This document shows, piece after piece, positions 1 through 7,180 of a DNA stretch of 31,328 nt. Source of the stretch: JABMMZ01 sp044341025 (lineage in GTDB: Bacteria > Bacteroidota > Bacteroidia > NS11-12g > UBA955); the NCBI GenBank assembly GCA_044341025.1, contig JBIISM010000019.1:1-31328 (forward strand). The letters are read 5' to 3'. Made by a program: the position numbers and the translations under genes. Position 1 is the first letter of the stretch, and each line of letters starts with the position of its first letter. The notes under the pieces are model-generated. The model searched no databases. It had not been told where the DNA came from and was given only the letters and a program-made list of their open reading frames with translations.

Positions 1-11
1 GAACGGGAGTG

Positions 12-19
12 CAAAGGTA
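12..19 (-). promoter_or_regulatory. putative -7 box of a promoter firing leftward out of the window
   Basis: On the minus strand these bases read TACCTTTG, a full match to the Bacteroidota -7 consensus TAnnTTTG. No TTTG is visible at the expected -33 distance. If real, it drives a minus-strand gene whose start lies beyond the left edge. A single-box match in AT-rich DNA can arise by chance. Confidence 0.4.
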
Positions 20-516
20 ATATTATTTAACACTATCCCTAATCTTTTTTTGATTATCCCGAATTTAAAGCACAAGTAATTGTAAATCAAATGGTTAAAT
101 TCTGCTTCTTAAACACAAAAACCCGCATTTTTAAATGTTTTGTAAATATTTGAATTTAACCCCATCTGTTTAAGTAATTTTTAATCCCTATTACAGCGGT
201 TTTAGAAGAGGTTTTCGACATCAAAATCACCCATTGATTGCAAGCAATGGCGAAATGCAGCTGGTTTTATCTCTATAATTAGAAGAGAGATTAGGCTTAA
301 TTCTTTAAAAATTAACTTAAATCGAAGGTTAATCCAACCAATATGCAAGCCGTTTTAGAGACCTATTTTGAAGCAATTGGTCTGTAAAAAACAAACTGGT
401 TGCTTTTTTAATGCGGCACAAGTGCTTTTAGAATGCAAAAAAATGCTTTTAGAATGCAAAATTCGAATACATCTGCAAGCTATTTATATGATTGCGTCCT
501 GCAAAAAAAAAAGCAA
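20..516. other. gene-free AT-rich intergenic stretch
   Basis: About 500 bases without a supportable gene. The short open frames here are low-complexity (Lys/Cys-rich, poly-A derived) and have no family resemblance. The stretch holds a tandem repeat near 423-461 and otherwise only AT-rich sequence. It separates the leftward promoter at the window edge from the terminator of the transketolase operon. Confidence 0.6.
423..461. repeat. two-copy 18-bp tandem repeat
   Basis: The unit tgcttttagaatgcaaaa occurs at 423-440 and again at 444-461, identical, 21 bases apart. It lies in the gene-free region downstream of the minus-strand transketolase operon. No function is evident. Confidence 0.7.
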
Positions 517-548
517 AAAAAATAGTTTGCATGGGCAAACTATTTTTT
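517..548 (-). terminator. intrinsic terminator of the transketolase-VWA operon
   Basis: A perfect inverted repeat (AAAAAATAGTTTGC, loop atgg, then its complement) gives a 14-bp stem with a T-run on either strand. It lies 37 bases after the stop of the minus-strand transketolase C gene, the expected place for the operon's end. The symmetric A/T flanks would let it work in both directions. Confidence 0.8.
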
Positions 549-585
549 AATTATCAAACCAAAAAAGGGATAAGCCTCTTCGCGT

Positions 586-1539
586 TTATTTTCTTGAAAT
601 CACTTTCTCAACAGCAGCAATTACATCAACTGTGTCTAATTTGTATTTCGCCATCAATTCATCAGGCGTGCCACTTTCTCCAAAACTGTCGTTAACGCCT
701 ACCATTTCAACAGGCAATGGGAAGTTGCGTGCCAATAATTGGCAAATGCTATCGCCCAAACCGCCGTTGTACATATGCTCTTCTGCCGTTACCACACAGC
801 GGGTTTTGCGCACTGAATCCAATACTGCTTTTTCATCCAAGGGTTTAATGGTGTGTATGTTAATTACCTCAGCACTTATACCTCTTTCTGCCAAAGCTTG
901 CGCAGCCTGTACACTTTTCCAAACCAAATGACCAGTGCAGAAAATTGAAACATCCGTGCCCTCATAGATTGTCACAGCTTTTCCAATTTCAAAAACCTGA
1001 TCAGGTGCTGTAAAAATGGGCACTTTAGGTCTTCCAAATCTCAAATAACAAGGTCCTTCATACTTTGCAATAGCAATGGTTGCAGCTTTGGTTTGGTTGT
1101 AATCGCAAGGATTGATAACCACCATATGCGGCAACATTTTCATCATGCCTAAATCTTCCAATATTTGATGGGTAGCACCATCTTCGCCCAAAGTTACTCC
1201 GGCATGAGACGCGCAAATTTTTACATTTTTACCACTGTAGGCAATGCTTTGACGGATTTGATCATAAACCCTTCCAGTGCTAAAGTTAGCAAAAGTTCCA
1301 GTAAATGGAATTTTGCCTGCTGTAGCCAAACCTGCGGCCGCACCAATCATATTGGCTTCAGCAATTCCCATTTGGAAAAAACGCTCAGGAAATTCCTTTT
1401 TAAAGGCATCCATTTTTAAAGAGCCAGTTAAGTCTGCGCACAAAGCTACAACTTGACTGTTTTGTTTCCCTGCTTCTAACAAGCCGGCGCCAAAGCCTGA
1501 TCTTGTGTCGTTATTTCCTAATATCTCTAAAGCTTGCAT
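586..1539 (-). CDS. tkt: transketolase, C-terminal subunit
   Basis: 317 residues, the second half of a split transketolase (thiamine-diphosphate enzyme moving two-carbon units in the non-oxidative pentose phosphate pathway). It holds the pyrimidine-binding domain (about 1-170), with the conserved glutamate at E61 in QMGIAEANM that activates the cofactor, and the C-terminal domain (about 190-317). The N-terminal pyrophosphate-binding half is encoded at 2927-3772, so two polypeptides must assemble to form the active site. The start ATG overlaps the stop of the VWA gene in a TAATG junction, which favours translational coupling. Split transketolases are common in Bacteroidota and archaea; the intervening gene is the unusual feature. 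Function is confident from sequence family; a DXP-synthase-like role is unlikely given the partner. Confidence 0.95.
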   Translation of the reverse strand: MQALEILGNNDTRSGFGAGLLEAGKQNSQVVALCADLTGSLKMDAFKKEFPERFFQMGIAEANMIGAAAGLATAGKIPFTGTFANFSTGRVYDQIRQSIAYSGKNVKICASHAGVTLGEDGATHQILEDLGMMKMLPHMVVINPCDYNQTKAATIAIAKYEGPCYLRFGRPKVPIFTAPDQVFEIGKAVTIYEGTDVSIFCTGHLVWKSVQAAQALAERGISAEVINIHTIKPLDEKAVLDSVRKTRCVVTAEEHMYNGGLGDSICQLLARNFPLPVEMVGVNDSFGESGTPDELMAKYKLDTVDVIAAVEKVISRK

Positions 1540-2912
1540 TATATATTTATTTCTGTTGTGGTTGCGGAGGTTATTGTAAATTCTTTTTCGAAAGTATAAA
1601 TGGTTCTTGTTTCTGATTTGCTGCGGCCAACAACAATGTATTTGCCTGGTTGCATGATTATGGTTTGGTAATACTCGTCACTGATATCTGCAACCCAAAC
1701 CATTTTGCCGTTGATTACGTGGTAAATTGCACAAACCAAATCGCGGCTCTTATTTATTTGAAGTCTTCCTGGCTGAGGAATCAATATGGTGGTGGTTTTG
1801 TTTTCGTCAACCACAACACTGTCTAAATGTATACGTGGCGTGGTTAATAATTCCATTTCATAAACCCCACATAAATATCTTTTTTTGGTGTTAAACGTTT
1901 GGGCATGTATGGTTCCAGATTTTTTTTTAACTGTTACCACTGCCTTTAAATCGGTGTAATTGGTTTTACCTGTACAAACAAATTCGATAAACCCTTGAGG
2001 CACGTCAATAGCAATAATATTGTGTCGGCCGACAATTAACTCCACATTGTTTTTTTGAACAGGTGGTAGAGTATGCACCACAATATCGTAGCGTCTCAAA
2101 GGATCTAAAAACAAAGTATCAGGAACCCCTCTTCCATTCATAGTGTGCTCATAGTTGAACAACAATTTTTTGGTCGATGCATCATAAATACTCATTAAAA
2201 CATTGGTTTCTAAGGGTCTCAGTTTTTTATCCAACAAATTAACTTGGCAACTTGTGGCATTCATGGCTTGTGACACAATAACCCCAACAACGTTTTCGAA
2301 ATCTTTCTCTGTATTGGCATCGTAGTAAGTACCGACACAATCAAATTTAAATTTAAATTGTTCTGATGAACCCAAGCCTATAATAAATGGTTTTAGAAAA
2401 ATGCCTTTCTTTTGAAGATTTTGTGAAATTAGGCAAGGATCGCCTGTGCATTCTTCCATACCATCTGTTATAATGATTACTAGGTTTCTTACGCCTTTTT
2501 CAGCAGGAAAATCTTTCTCACATTCTTGCAATGAATAGGCAATTGGTGTCCATCCTTTTGGGACCAAACTGTTTACCCGTTTTTTCATTACCACCAAATT
2601 GTTTGGTGCAAATGGCACTTCTAATCGAGAATCTTTACAGTCCTTTAAATCTACTGTTTTTTGATGTCCATAAACCCTCAAGGCCAATTCAACATTTTTG
2701 AAAGTGCTTAAACTGTCTATTAATTTTATAGCCATTCGCTTAGCAACTTGAATGCGTGTCCATTTTTCAATGGGCGTAGTCATGCTTCCAGAAGCATCGA
2801 AAATAATTAAGATTCTAGTTTTCTCTGGCGTTTGAGCGTGGGCAGTTACCCCCATAAAAAGGAAAACTGCAATAAGCATTGCTTTCATATATTGGTCTAA
2901 CGCCATTTTCAT
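1539..2912 (-). CDS. secreted von Willebrand factor A domain protein
   Basis: 457 residues with an N-terminal signal peptide ending near AHA-Q (residues 25-27), so exported. A VWA domain covers about 32-215 with a complete metal-ion-dependent adhesion site: D39-x-S41-x-S43, T122 in GWTPIAYSL and D150 in IITDG. The remaining ~240 residues look beta-rich, without a membrane anchor or a T9SS sorting domain, and I do not recognise them. The start used is the first ATG; an ATG eight codons later (MKAMLIAV) gives a shorter, more typical signal peptide. The gene lies between the two halves of transketolase, 14 bases after the first and overlapping the second by one base. VWA domains usually bind protein ligands through a bound divalent metal; the ligand here is unknown. 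Confidence 0.85.
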   Translation of the reverse strand: MKMALDQYMKAMLIAVFLFMGVTAHAQTPEKTRILIIFDASGSMTTPIEKWTRIQVAKRMAIKLIDSLSTFKNVELALRVYGHQKTVDLKDCKDSRLEVPFAPNNLVVMKKRVNSLVPKGWTPIAYSLQECEKDFPAEKGVRNLVIIITDGMEECTGDPCLISQNLQKKGIFLKPFIIGLGSSEQFKFKFDCVGTYYDANTEKDFENVVGVIVSQAMNATSCQVNLLDKKLRPLETNVLMSIYDASTKKLLFNYEHTMNGRGVPDTLFLDPLRRYDIVVHTLPPVQKNNVELIVGRHNIIAIDVPQGFIEFVCTGKTNYTDLKAVVTVKKKSGTIHAQTFNTKKRYLCGVYEMELLTTPRIHLDSVVVDENKTTTILIPQPGRLQINKSRDLVCAIYHVINGKMVWVADISDEYYQTIIMQPGKYIVVGRSKSETRTIYTFEKEFTITSATTTEINI

Positions 2913-2926
2913 GCCAATTGGTATAA

Positions 2927-3772
2927 TTAGTAATCGCCAAGCGTTTCTGGCAATTGAGCCAAAGCAGCAGCCAATTGCTGGTCATTGGGGGCTATACCAT
3001 GCCATTCATGACTTCCCATCATAAAATCCACACCAGCACCCATTTCAGTATTCATTAAAATTACAATGGGTTTATTTTGATTGCGCATAGTTTTGGCTTT
3101 GGCATTGGTGTCTAAAATGTCTTGCATATCGTTGCCATTCATTTCTAGAACCAACCAATTAAAAGCTTCGAATTTATTTCTTAATTCATGGAAGCCCATG
3201 ATGTCTAAAACTGAGCCATCAATTTGTTGTTTGTTGTAGTCAACTGATGCGATAATATTGTTTAAACCATGGCTTCCTGCATACATAATTGCTTCCCAAT
3301 TTTGACCTTCTTGCAATTCCCCATCACCCATGTTTACATAGACGATATGGTCATCCTTGTCAAGTTTCTTAGCTAATGCAACACCTACACCAACAGACAA
3401 ACCCTGCCCCAATGAACCACTTGCAATTCTTACACCCGGCAAACCATCGTGGGTGGTTGGATGGCCTTGTAAACGGGTATTTATTTTGCGAAAAGTAGCC
3501 AATTCACTTACTGGGAAATAAGCACTTCTAGCCAGTACGCTGTAAAAAACGGGACTAATGTGCCCATTAGATAAAATAAACACATCTTCATTTTTAGCTT
3601 CTTGAGTAAAATTTGCTGGGTTGTGGTCCATTAATTGGAAATAAAGTGCTGTTAAGTAATCAGCACATCCAAGGGATCCGCCGGGGTGACCGCTTTGAAC
3701 AGCGTGCACCATCCTTACAATATCGCGCCTAACCTGAGAAGCGATTTGTTGTAATTCTAGTGTATTGGGCAT
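2927..3772 (-). CDS. tkt: transketolase, N-terminal subunit
   Basis: 281 residues, the thiamine-diphosphate pyrophosphate-binding half of transketolase. Visible features are SGHPGGSLG (27-35), the histidine of the NGHIS motif (H71) and the cofactor/Mg motif GDG (149-151) followed about 30 residues on by the usual asparagine region (VDYNKQQIDG). It is first in a three-gene minus-strand operon; the VWA gene follows after 14 bases and the C-terminal subunit after that. The length matches stand-alone transketolase N subunits. The ATG start has no Shine-Dalgarno, normal for this phylum. I saw no clear -7 box upstream. Confidence 0.95.
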   Translation of the reverse strand: MPNTLELQQIASQVRRDIVRMVHAVQSGHPGGSLGCADYLTALYFQLMDHNPANFTQEAKNEDVFILSNGHISPVFYSVLARSAYFPVSELATFRKINTRLQGHPTTHDGLPGVRIASGSLGQGLSVGVGVALAKKLDKDDHIVYVNMGDGELQEGQNWEAIMYAGSHGLNNIIASVDYNKQQIDGSVLDIMGFHELRNKFEAFNWLVLEMNGNDMQDILDTNAKAKTMRNQNKPIVILMNTEMGAGVDFMMGSHEWHGIAPNDQQLAAALAQLPETLGDY

Positions 3773-3858
3773 GGAATATAAATTGAATGCAAAAATGACC
3801 TAAAAAAACGAGTTATAAAACAGCTATTTAGCTTACTTATAAACGAATAATAAACGGC

Positions 3859-4626
3859 TTATTCTATAGTAAAAGAATCCATGTCATTCAAAACAGGAAA
3901 TTCCAATCTGTATTCATCCAAAGAAACTTTATTTAAATAAAATTGAAATACTTTATCATCCGAACCAAACCCAATTTCTTCTCCTAAATAATTGATAATA
4001 CCAGAATTCCCTATATGATCGACGCCATTCCCATCTTGCCCAATACGGTTGCATGCAACCACATAAGTTTGGTTCTCTATTGCCCTAGCTTTTAACAGTT
4101 GCTGCCAAGCATAATTTCGTTTTTGTGGCCAATTTGCGACATATACCATTAGGTCTATCCCTTCGGTGTTGCGGCTAAAAACAGGGAACCTTAAGTCGTA
4201 ACAAACCAATGGCAAAATTCGCCATCCCTTGTAGTCCACAACCAAGCGTTCCTTCCCTGCGCTGTAGTGTTTGCTTTCATCGCCCGGACTAAACAAATGT
4301 CTTTTGTAATACCATTTAATCTCTTGATTAGGGGTAACAAATGCCAAGGCATTGTAATATTTACCCTGTTCGTGCAACATAAAACTACCCATGATTGCCG
4401 CATTAAGCTTTGCGCTCATTCGTAAAATCCAAGTTGTTGTTTTTTCTGTGGATTCGTGGGCCAAGGCCTCTGGCTTCATGCTAAATCCGGTGGAAAACAT
4501 CTCAGGTAAAACAATCAAATCACAATCTTTTATTCCCTCTATTTTCGATTCAAAATGCTGAAGATTGGCATCCACATCCTCCCAATACAAAAGGGTTTGA
4601 ACCACAGCGATGTTTATAGCTTGCAT
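3859..4626 (-). CDS. omega-amidase, nitrilase superfamily (YafV-like)
   Basis: 255 residues, carbon-nitrogen hydrolase fold. The Glu-Lys-Cys catalytic triad is visible as E42 (LPEMF), K108 (YYKRHLF) and C142 (VCYDLRFP). The CYDLRFP context and length fit the YafV/NIT2 omega-amidase group, which hydrolyses alpha-ketoglutaramate or alpha-ketosuccinamate to the 2-oxoacid and ammonia. The gene's start lies 13 bases inside the end of the aminotransferase gene, so the two are almost certainly co-translated. That pairing makes sense: a glutamine-using transaminase produces alpha-ketoglutaramate, and the amidase removes it, making the transamination irreversible. Cytosolic, no signal peptide. The substrate is inferred from family and neighbour. 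Confidence 0.9.
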   Translation of the reverse strand: MQAINIAVVQTLLYWEDVDANLQHFESKIEGIKDCDLIVLPEMFSTGFSMKPEALAHESTEKTTTWILRMSAKLNAAIMGSFMLHEQGKYYNALAFVTPNQEIKWYYKRHLFSPGDESKHYSAGKERLVVDYKGWRILPLVCYDLRFPVFSRNTEGIDLMVYVANWPQKRNYAWQQLLKARAIENQTYVVACNRIGQDGNGVDHIGNSGIINYLGEEIGFGSDDKVFQFYLNKVSLDEYRLEFPVLNDMDSFTIE

Positions 4627-5768
4627 AAAATATCTAAAGCTTTATTGAGTGTTTCAGTCGATTTCGCAAAACAAAAACGCAGCACCTTGTGGTCGGTTTT
4701 TCGCATGTAAAAAGCAGATACAGGTATTGAGGCAACACCAATTTCTTTACACAAATAGTTCGCCATTTCTACATCTGATTGGTCTGAAATTTTTTCGTAG
4801 GTAAGCGCCTGGAAATAGCTCCCATTGCAATCTATCATTTTAAATTTAGAAGACTTCAAACCTTTTCGGAACAAATCTCTTTTCTCTTGGTAAAAAGAAC
4901 CAAGACCTAAATACAAGTCTTTATTTTGCAAAATTTCAGCATAGGCATGCTGAATAGGTGTATTGGCGGCAAAGGCCATAAACTGATACGACTTTCGTAT
5001 TTGGGCTGAAATATTTTCAGGAGCCAACAAATACCCCATCTTCCAACCTGTTGTATGGTAAGTTTTACCAAAAGAGGAGACGATGATACTGCGTTGGGCT
5101 AATTTTGGGTAACGCGCAACAGACTGGTGCTCAATTCCATCAAATATAATATGTTCGTATACCTCATCACTTAAAATCAGAGCATCGGTATTGGTTATTA
5201 ATTTTTCCAATTTGCGCATATCCTCAAAACTCAATATCGAGCCACTTGGATTGTGCGGTGAATTGATAATGATCATACGCGTTCTTATGTTGATCAGTTT
5301 GCGTATTTGATCCCAATCGATTTTGTATTCCGGGAATTGCATTTCATAAACAATGGCTTTTCCGCCGGCCAACTCAATAGAAGGAATGTAGGAATCGTAG
5401 GCTGGCTCAATAACTATAACTTCATCGTTCGTTTTAATGAGTGCGTTGATGGTGGCAAAAATCCCTAAAGTAGCTCCAGGAACAATCGTAATCTCAGTTT
5501 CTGGATTGTAAATGGCAGAATAAAGTTCTTCTGTCTTTTGCGCTATTTGTTCACGCAATTTCATTAAGCCAGGCATTGGTGCGTATTGGTTGTGACCAAT
5601 TTCCATGGCTTTTGAAACAAGATTTTTAAGCTCTGGCGAACAATCAAAATCAGGGAAACCTTGTGCCAAATTAATTGCATTGTGGGCCTGCGCCATGCCC
5701 GACATAACAGAGAAAATGCTATTGCCAGCTTGGGGAAGCTTACTGTTTATATTGCCTTCAAATTTCAC
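4614..5768 (-). CDS. methionine/glutamine-type PLP aminotransferase (YbdL-like)
   Basis: 384 residues, fold-type I aminotransferase of the YbdL/kynurenine aminotransferase group. Counting from the upstream TTG at 5777, the PLP-binding features are N175 in SPHNPSG, D204 in LSDEVYEH and the Schiff-base lysine K238 in SSFGKTYHTTGWK. YbdL-type enzymes transaminate methionine and other hydrophobic or aromatic amino acids; coupling to the overlapping omega-amidase suggests glutamine as amino donor, as in methionine salvage. I choose GTG at 5768 because the longer frame's TTG at 5777 lies inside a TAnnTTTG -7 box, so it would probably not be transcribed. GTG lies 6 nt after that box, implying a leaderless mRNA. 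Homologues begin close to this point (SKLPQAG motif). Confidence 0.9.
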   Translation of the reverse strand: MKFEGNINSKLPQAGNSIFSVMSGMAQAHNAINLAQGFPDFDCSPELKNLVSKAMEIGHNQYAPMPGLMKLREQIAQKTEELYSAIYNPETEITIVPGATLGIFATINALIKTNDEVIVIEPAYDSYIPSIELAGGKAIVYEMQFPEYKIDWDQIRKLINIRTRMIIINSPHNPSGSILSFEDMRKLEKLITNTDALILSDEVYEHIIFDGIEHQSVARYPKLAQRSIIVSSFGKTYHTTGWKMGYLLAPENISAQIRKSYQFMAFAANTPIQHAYAEILQNKDLYLGLGSFYQEKRDLFRKGLKSSKFKMIDCNGSYFQALTYEKISDQSDVEMANYLCKEIGVASIPVSAFYMRKTDHKVLRFCFAKSTETLNKALDILCKL

Positions 5769-5774
5769 TATTAG

Positions 5775-5782
5775 CAAAGGTA
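5775..5782 (-). promoter_or_regulatory. -7 box for the aminotransferase/omega-amidase pair
   Basis: The minus strand reads TACCTTTG, matching TAnnTTTG. No -33 TTTG is visible. The GTG start of the aminotransferase lies 6 nt downstream, so the transcript would begin at or within a base or two of the start codon. Confidence 0.5.
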
Positions 5783-5934
5783 AAGATAAAAAAAGGGATT
5801 AGTACCCATGTCTATGAAATGTGGGAAACTGAAGGTATGGATACTAAATGCATGAATTGGAAGCGGCAGAATTGCAGCAAGCGCTCAAATTTCGCAAAAC
5901 AAACAGTTGCAACTTGGCATTTCATTTATTGCCA

Positions 5935-6660
5935 TTAAAAAAAATCACCATTCATATTTGCCCAAAAACCACCCAATTCTTTTAAACCTTCTTTTCCCAC
6001 GCTTGAGAAAGGGAGCCAGGTGTTTTCTTTTTGTTTGATTAGCACCTCAATTGAATACACATCAGGGAATAACTTATAATCAAATTTTGTATTCTCCAAG
6101 GCAATGTAACCCGTGTAGTAATAATCCATGTTTTTTCTTTGAGCATAATCAATCTTCAAAAGCATCAAGTATTTTCCTAAGCTGTATTTCTTGTAATCAG
6201 GATGGTAAAAATTCATATTGCCCATAATTACCTTCTGGCCTTCGTCAAAATAAGCCACTGCTATGAGCTTTCCTTCATCTCTAATTTGTATGGTCTTAGA
6301 ATTAAACTCGACCATTTTATCTGAATTGAATAAAAAATGAAACACACTTTCATGGGCATCAAAATCCATTGCAAGCCTGTAAGTTTGGTACAAGGTATCG
6401 ATCTCTTCATTCAATTGAGAGGCTCCAATTACATAAGTGAAGCGTTTATTTAATTTGAATAATTTATGCTTGTGCACATCCTTCACCAAATCCAAACGCG
6501 TGCGCAACCAAAAACAATCGTAGGCCCTTTCCGTCTGAGAATCATAAAATTCATCGGTTGTAAATAAATTCTGACGCATTCTGTAATAGCCCTTCTCCAG
6601 AAGCAAATCCAAATTATGCCCCGTCAAATCCAATGGGATATTGTCTAACTCTAATTCCAA
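5935..6660 (-). CDS. arginyl/leucyl-tRNA-protein transferase-like protein (ATE C-terminal family)
   Basis: 241 residues. The second half resembles the C-terminal catalytic domain of ATE/Bpt aminoacyl-tRNA-protein transferases: GKLIAVAYFD (130-139), FYHPDYKKYSLGKY (151-164) and a DYYYTGYIALENTKFDYK segment (179-196), the counterpart of the family's YYLGYYI...MRYK block. These enzymes add Arg or Leu to protein N-termini and mark them for N-degron proteolysis; the fold is GNAT-like. The N-terminal part has GYYRMRQNLFT, where full-length enzymes carry a Cys-rich cluster; here only one cysteine (C49) is present. The start is TTG at 6660; no ATG precedes M28, too late for the family. Orphan gene with its own promoter. 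Enzymatic role is inferred; a plain GNAT acetyltransferase is the alternative. Confidence 0.7.
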   Translation of the reverse strand: MELELDNIPLDLTGHNLDLLLEKGYYRMRQNLFTTDEFYDSQTERAYDCFWLRTRLDLVKDVHKHKLFKLNKRFTYVIGASQLNEEIDTLYQTYRLAMDFDAHESVFHFLFNSDKMVEFNSKTIQIRDEGKLIAVAYFDEGQKVIMGNMNFYHPDYKKYSLGKYLMLLKIDYAQRKNMDYYYTGYIALENTKFDYKLFPDVYSIEVLIKQKENTWLPFSSVGKEGLKELGGFWANMNGDFF

Positions 6661-6682
6661 TTTTTGTTTTAATTTTGAGGCT

Positions 6683-6690
6683 CAAAGGTA
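6683..6690 (-). promoter_or_regulatory. -7 box for the ATE-like gene
   Basis: The minus strand reads TACCTTTG (TAnnTTTG consensus), 22 nt before the TTG start at 6660. The -33 region is occupied by AT-rich tandem repeats and shows no TTTG at N19. Confidence 0.5.
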
Positions 6691-6713
6691 AGAAGAAATG
6701 TTATTGAGAGAAT

Positions 6714-6761
6714 GAGAAATTGAGAAAATGATAAATTGAGAAATTGAGAAAACGATAAATT
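6714..6761. repeat. two-copy 24-bp AT-rich tandem repeat plus partial third
   Basis: Units at 6714-6737 and 6738-6761 differ by one base (gagaaattgagaaaa, then t or c, then gataaatt); a partial third unit follows at 6762-6768. The array lies directly upstream of the ATE-like gene's -7 box and could affect its -33 region. Confidence 0.75.
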
Positions 6762-6833
6762 GAGAAAATAACCCCTGTACCACAGAAATAACTTTTTTTA
6801 GGGTAAGGAATGGATAAATTGAGTTCGGATGGT

Positions 6834-6976
6834 CGCCTTTTCCCGCTGTTTGCTCTAGCCTGTTTATTTGTGTCAGCATCTGCTGGTGTTTTATTTGGCT
6901 TACTGCCGTGCGCCATGTAAAACACGCCGCTGCATAGCCACAATTTTCACAGGGCTGCCGCGTCCATCGGGGCGAG
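6834..6976. repeat. dispersed ~145-bp repeat, copy A
   Basis: 143 bases closely similar along their whole length to 29306-29450. They share the end blocks cgccttttcccgctgtttgc and ctgccgcgtccatcggggcg, and also interior blocks. The copies differ by single-base insertions/deletions at two or more places, so the reading frame is not kept. Both lie in gene-free gaps in the same orientation relative to the plus strand. No transposase, terminal inverted repeat or target duplication is seen. Best read as a non-coding dispersed repeat; a structured RNA or a non-autonomous mobile element are the options. Confidence 0.8.
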
Positions 6977-7006
6977 GTATTTCGGTAAATGAGAATATGT
7001 AAATCC

Positions 7007-7080
7007 AATGAATGCCTTTAATTCTGAAAGAATTAAAGATTTTTATTCCCAAAAAAATTCAATACTCAAGCCGCTAAGGT
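7007..7080 (+). repeat. terminator-like hairpin element E1
   Basis: AATGAATGCC is followed by a 9-bp perfect hairpin (7016-7024 with 7030-7038, loop tgaaa), then atttttattccc and a tail with CAAGCCGCTAAGG. The same order (aatgaatgcc, hairpin, T-rich tract ending in CCC, CAAGCC) recurs in both arms of the palindrome at 7181-7356, so this looks like a diverged half-copy. In the plus direction it has the form of an intrinsic terminator, but no plus-strand gene precedes it. Confidence 0.6.
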
Positions 7081-7132
7081 CATCATGTATAGAAACGAAA
7101 TTATCTAGGCATTTTCAACTGACCTCTTGTTA

Positions 7133-7157
7133 TTCAATTCAGTTCCACTGAATTGAA
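7133..7157. repeat. 10-bp perfect inverted repeat
   Basis: ttcaattcag at 7133-7142 and its exact complement at 7148-7157 enclose a 5-base loop. There is no T-run after it, so it is not an obvious terminator. It lies between element E1 and the large palindrome. Confidence 0.6.
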
Positions 7158-7180
7158 TGATCCCATTCGAAATGGCGCTT

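Noticed and set aside
368..695. Two overlapping plus-strand frames of 60 and 67 residues
   Set aside because: Low-complexity translation of A-rich DNA, a tandem repeat and the operon terminator, running into the transketolase gene on the other strand.
6682..7008. Two minus-strand open frames through repeat copy A (encoding a 108- and an 80-residue product)
   Set aside because: They run through the dispersed repeat and the AT-rich tandem repeat. Relative to copy B the frame is broken by single-base indels, so they are not conserved as proteins.
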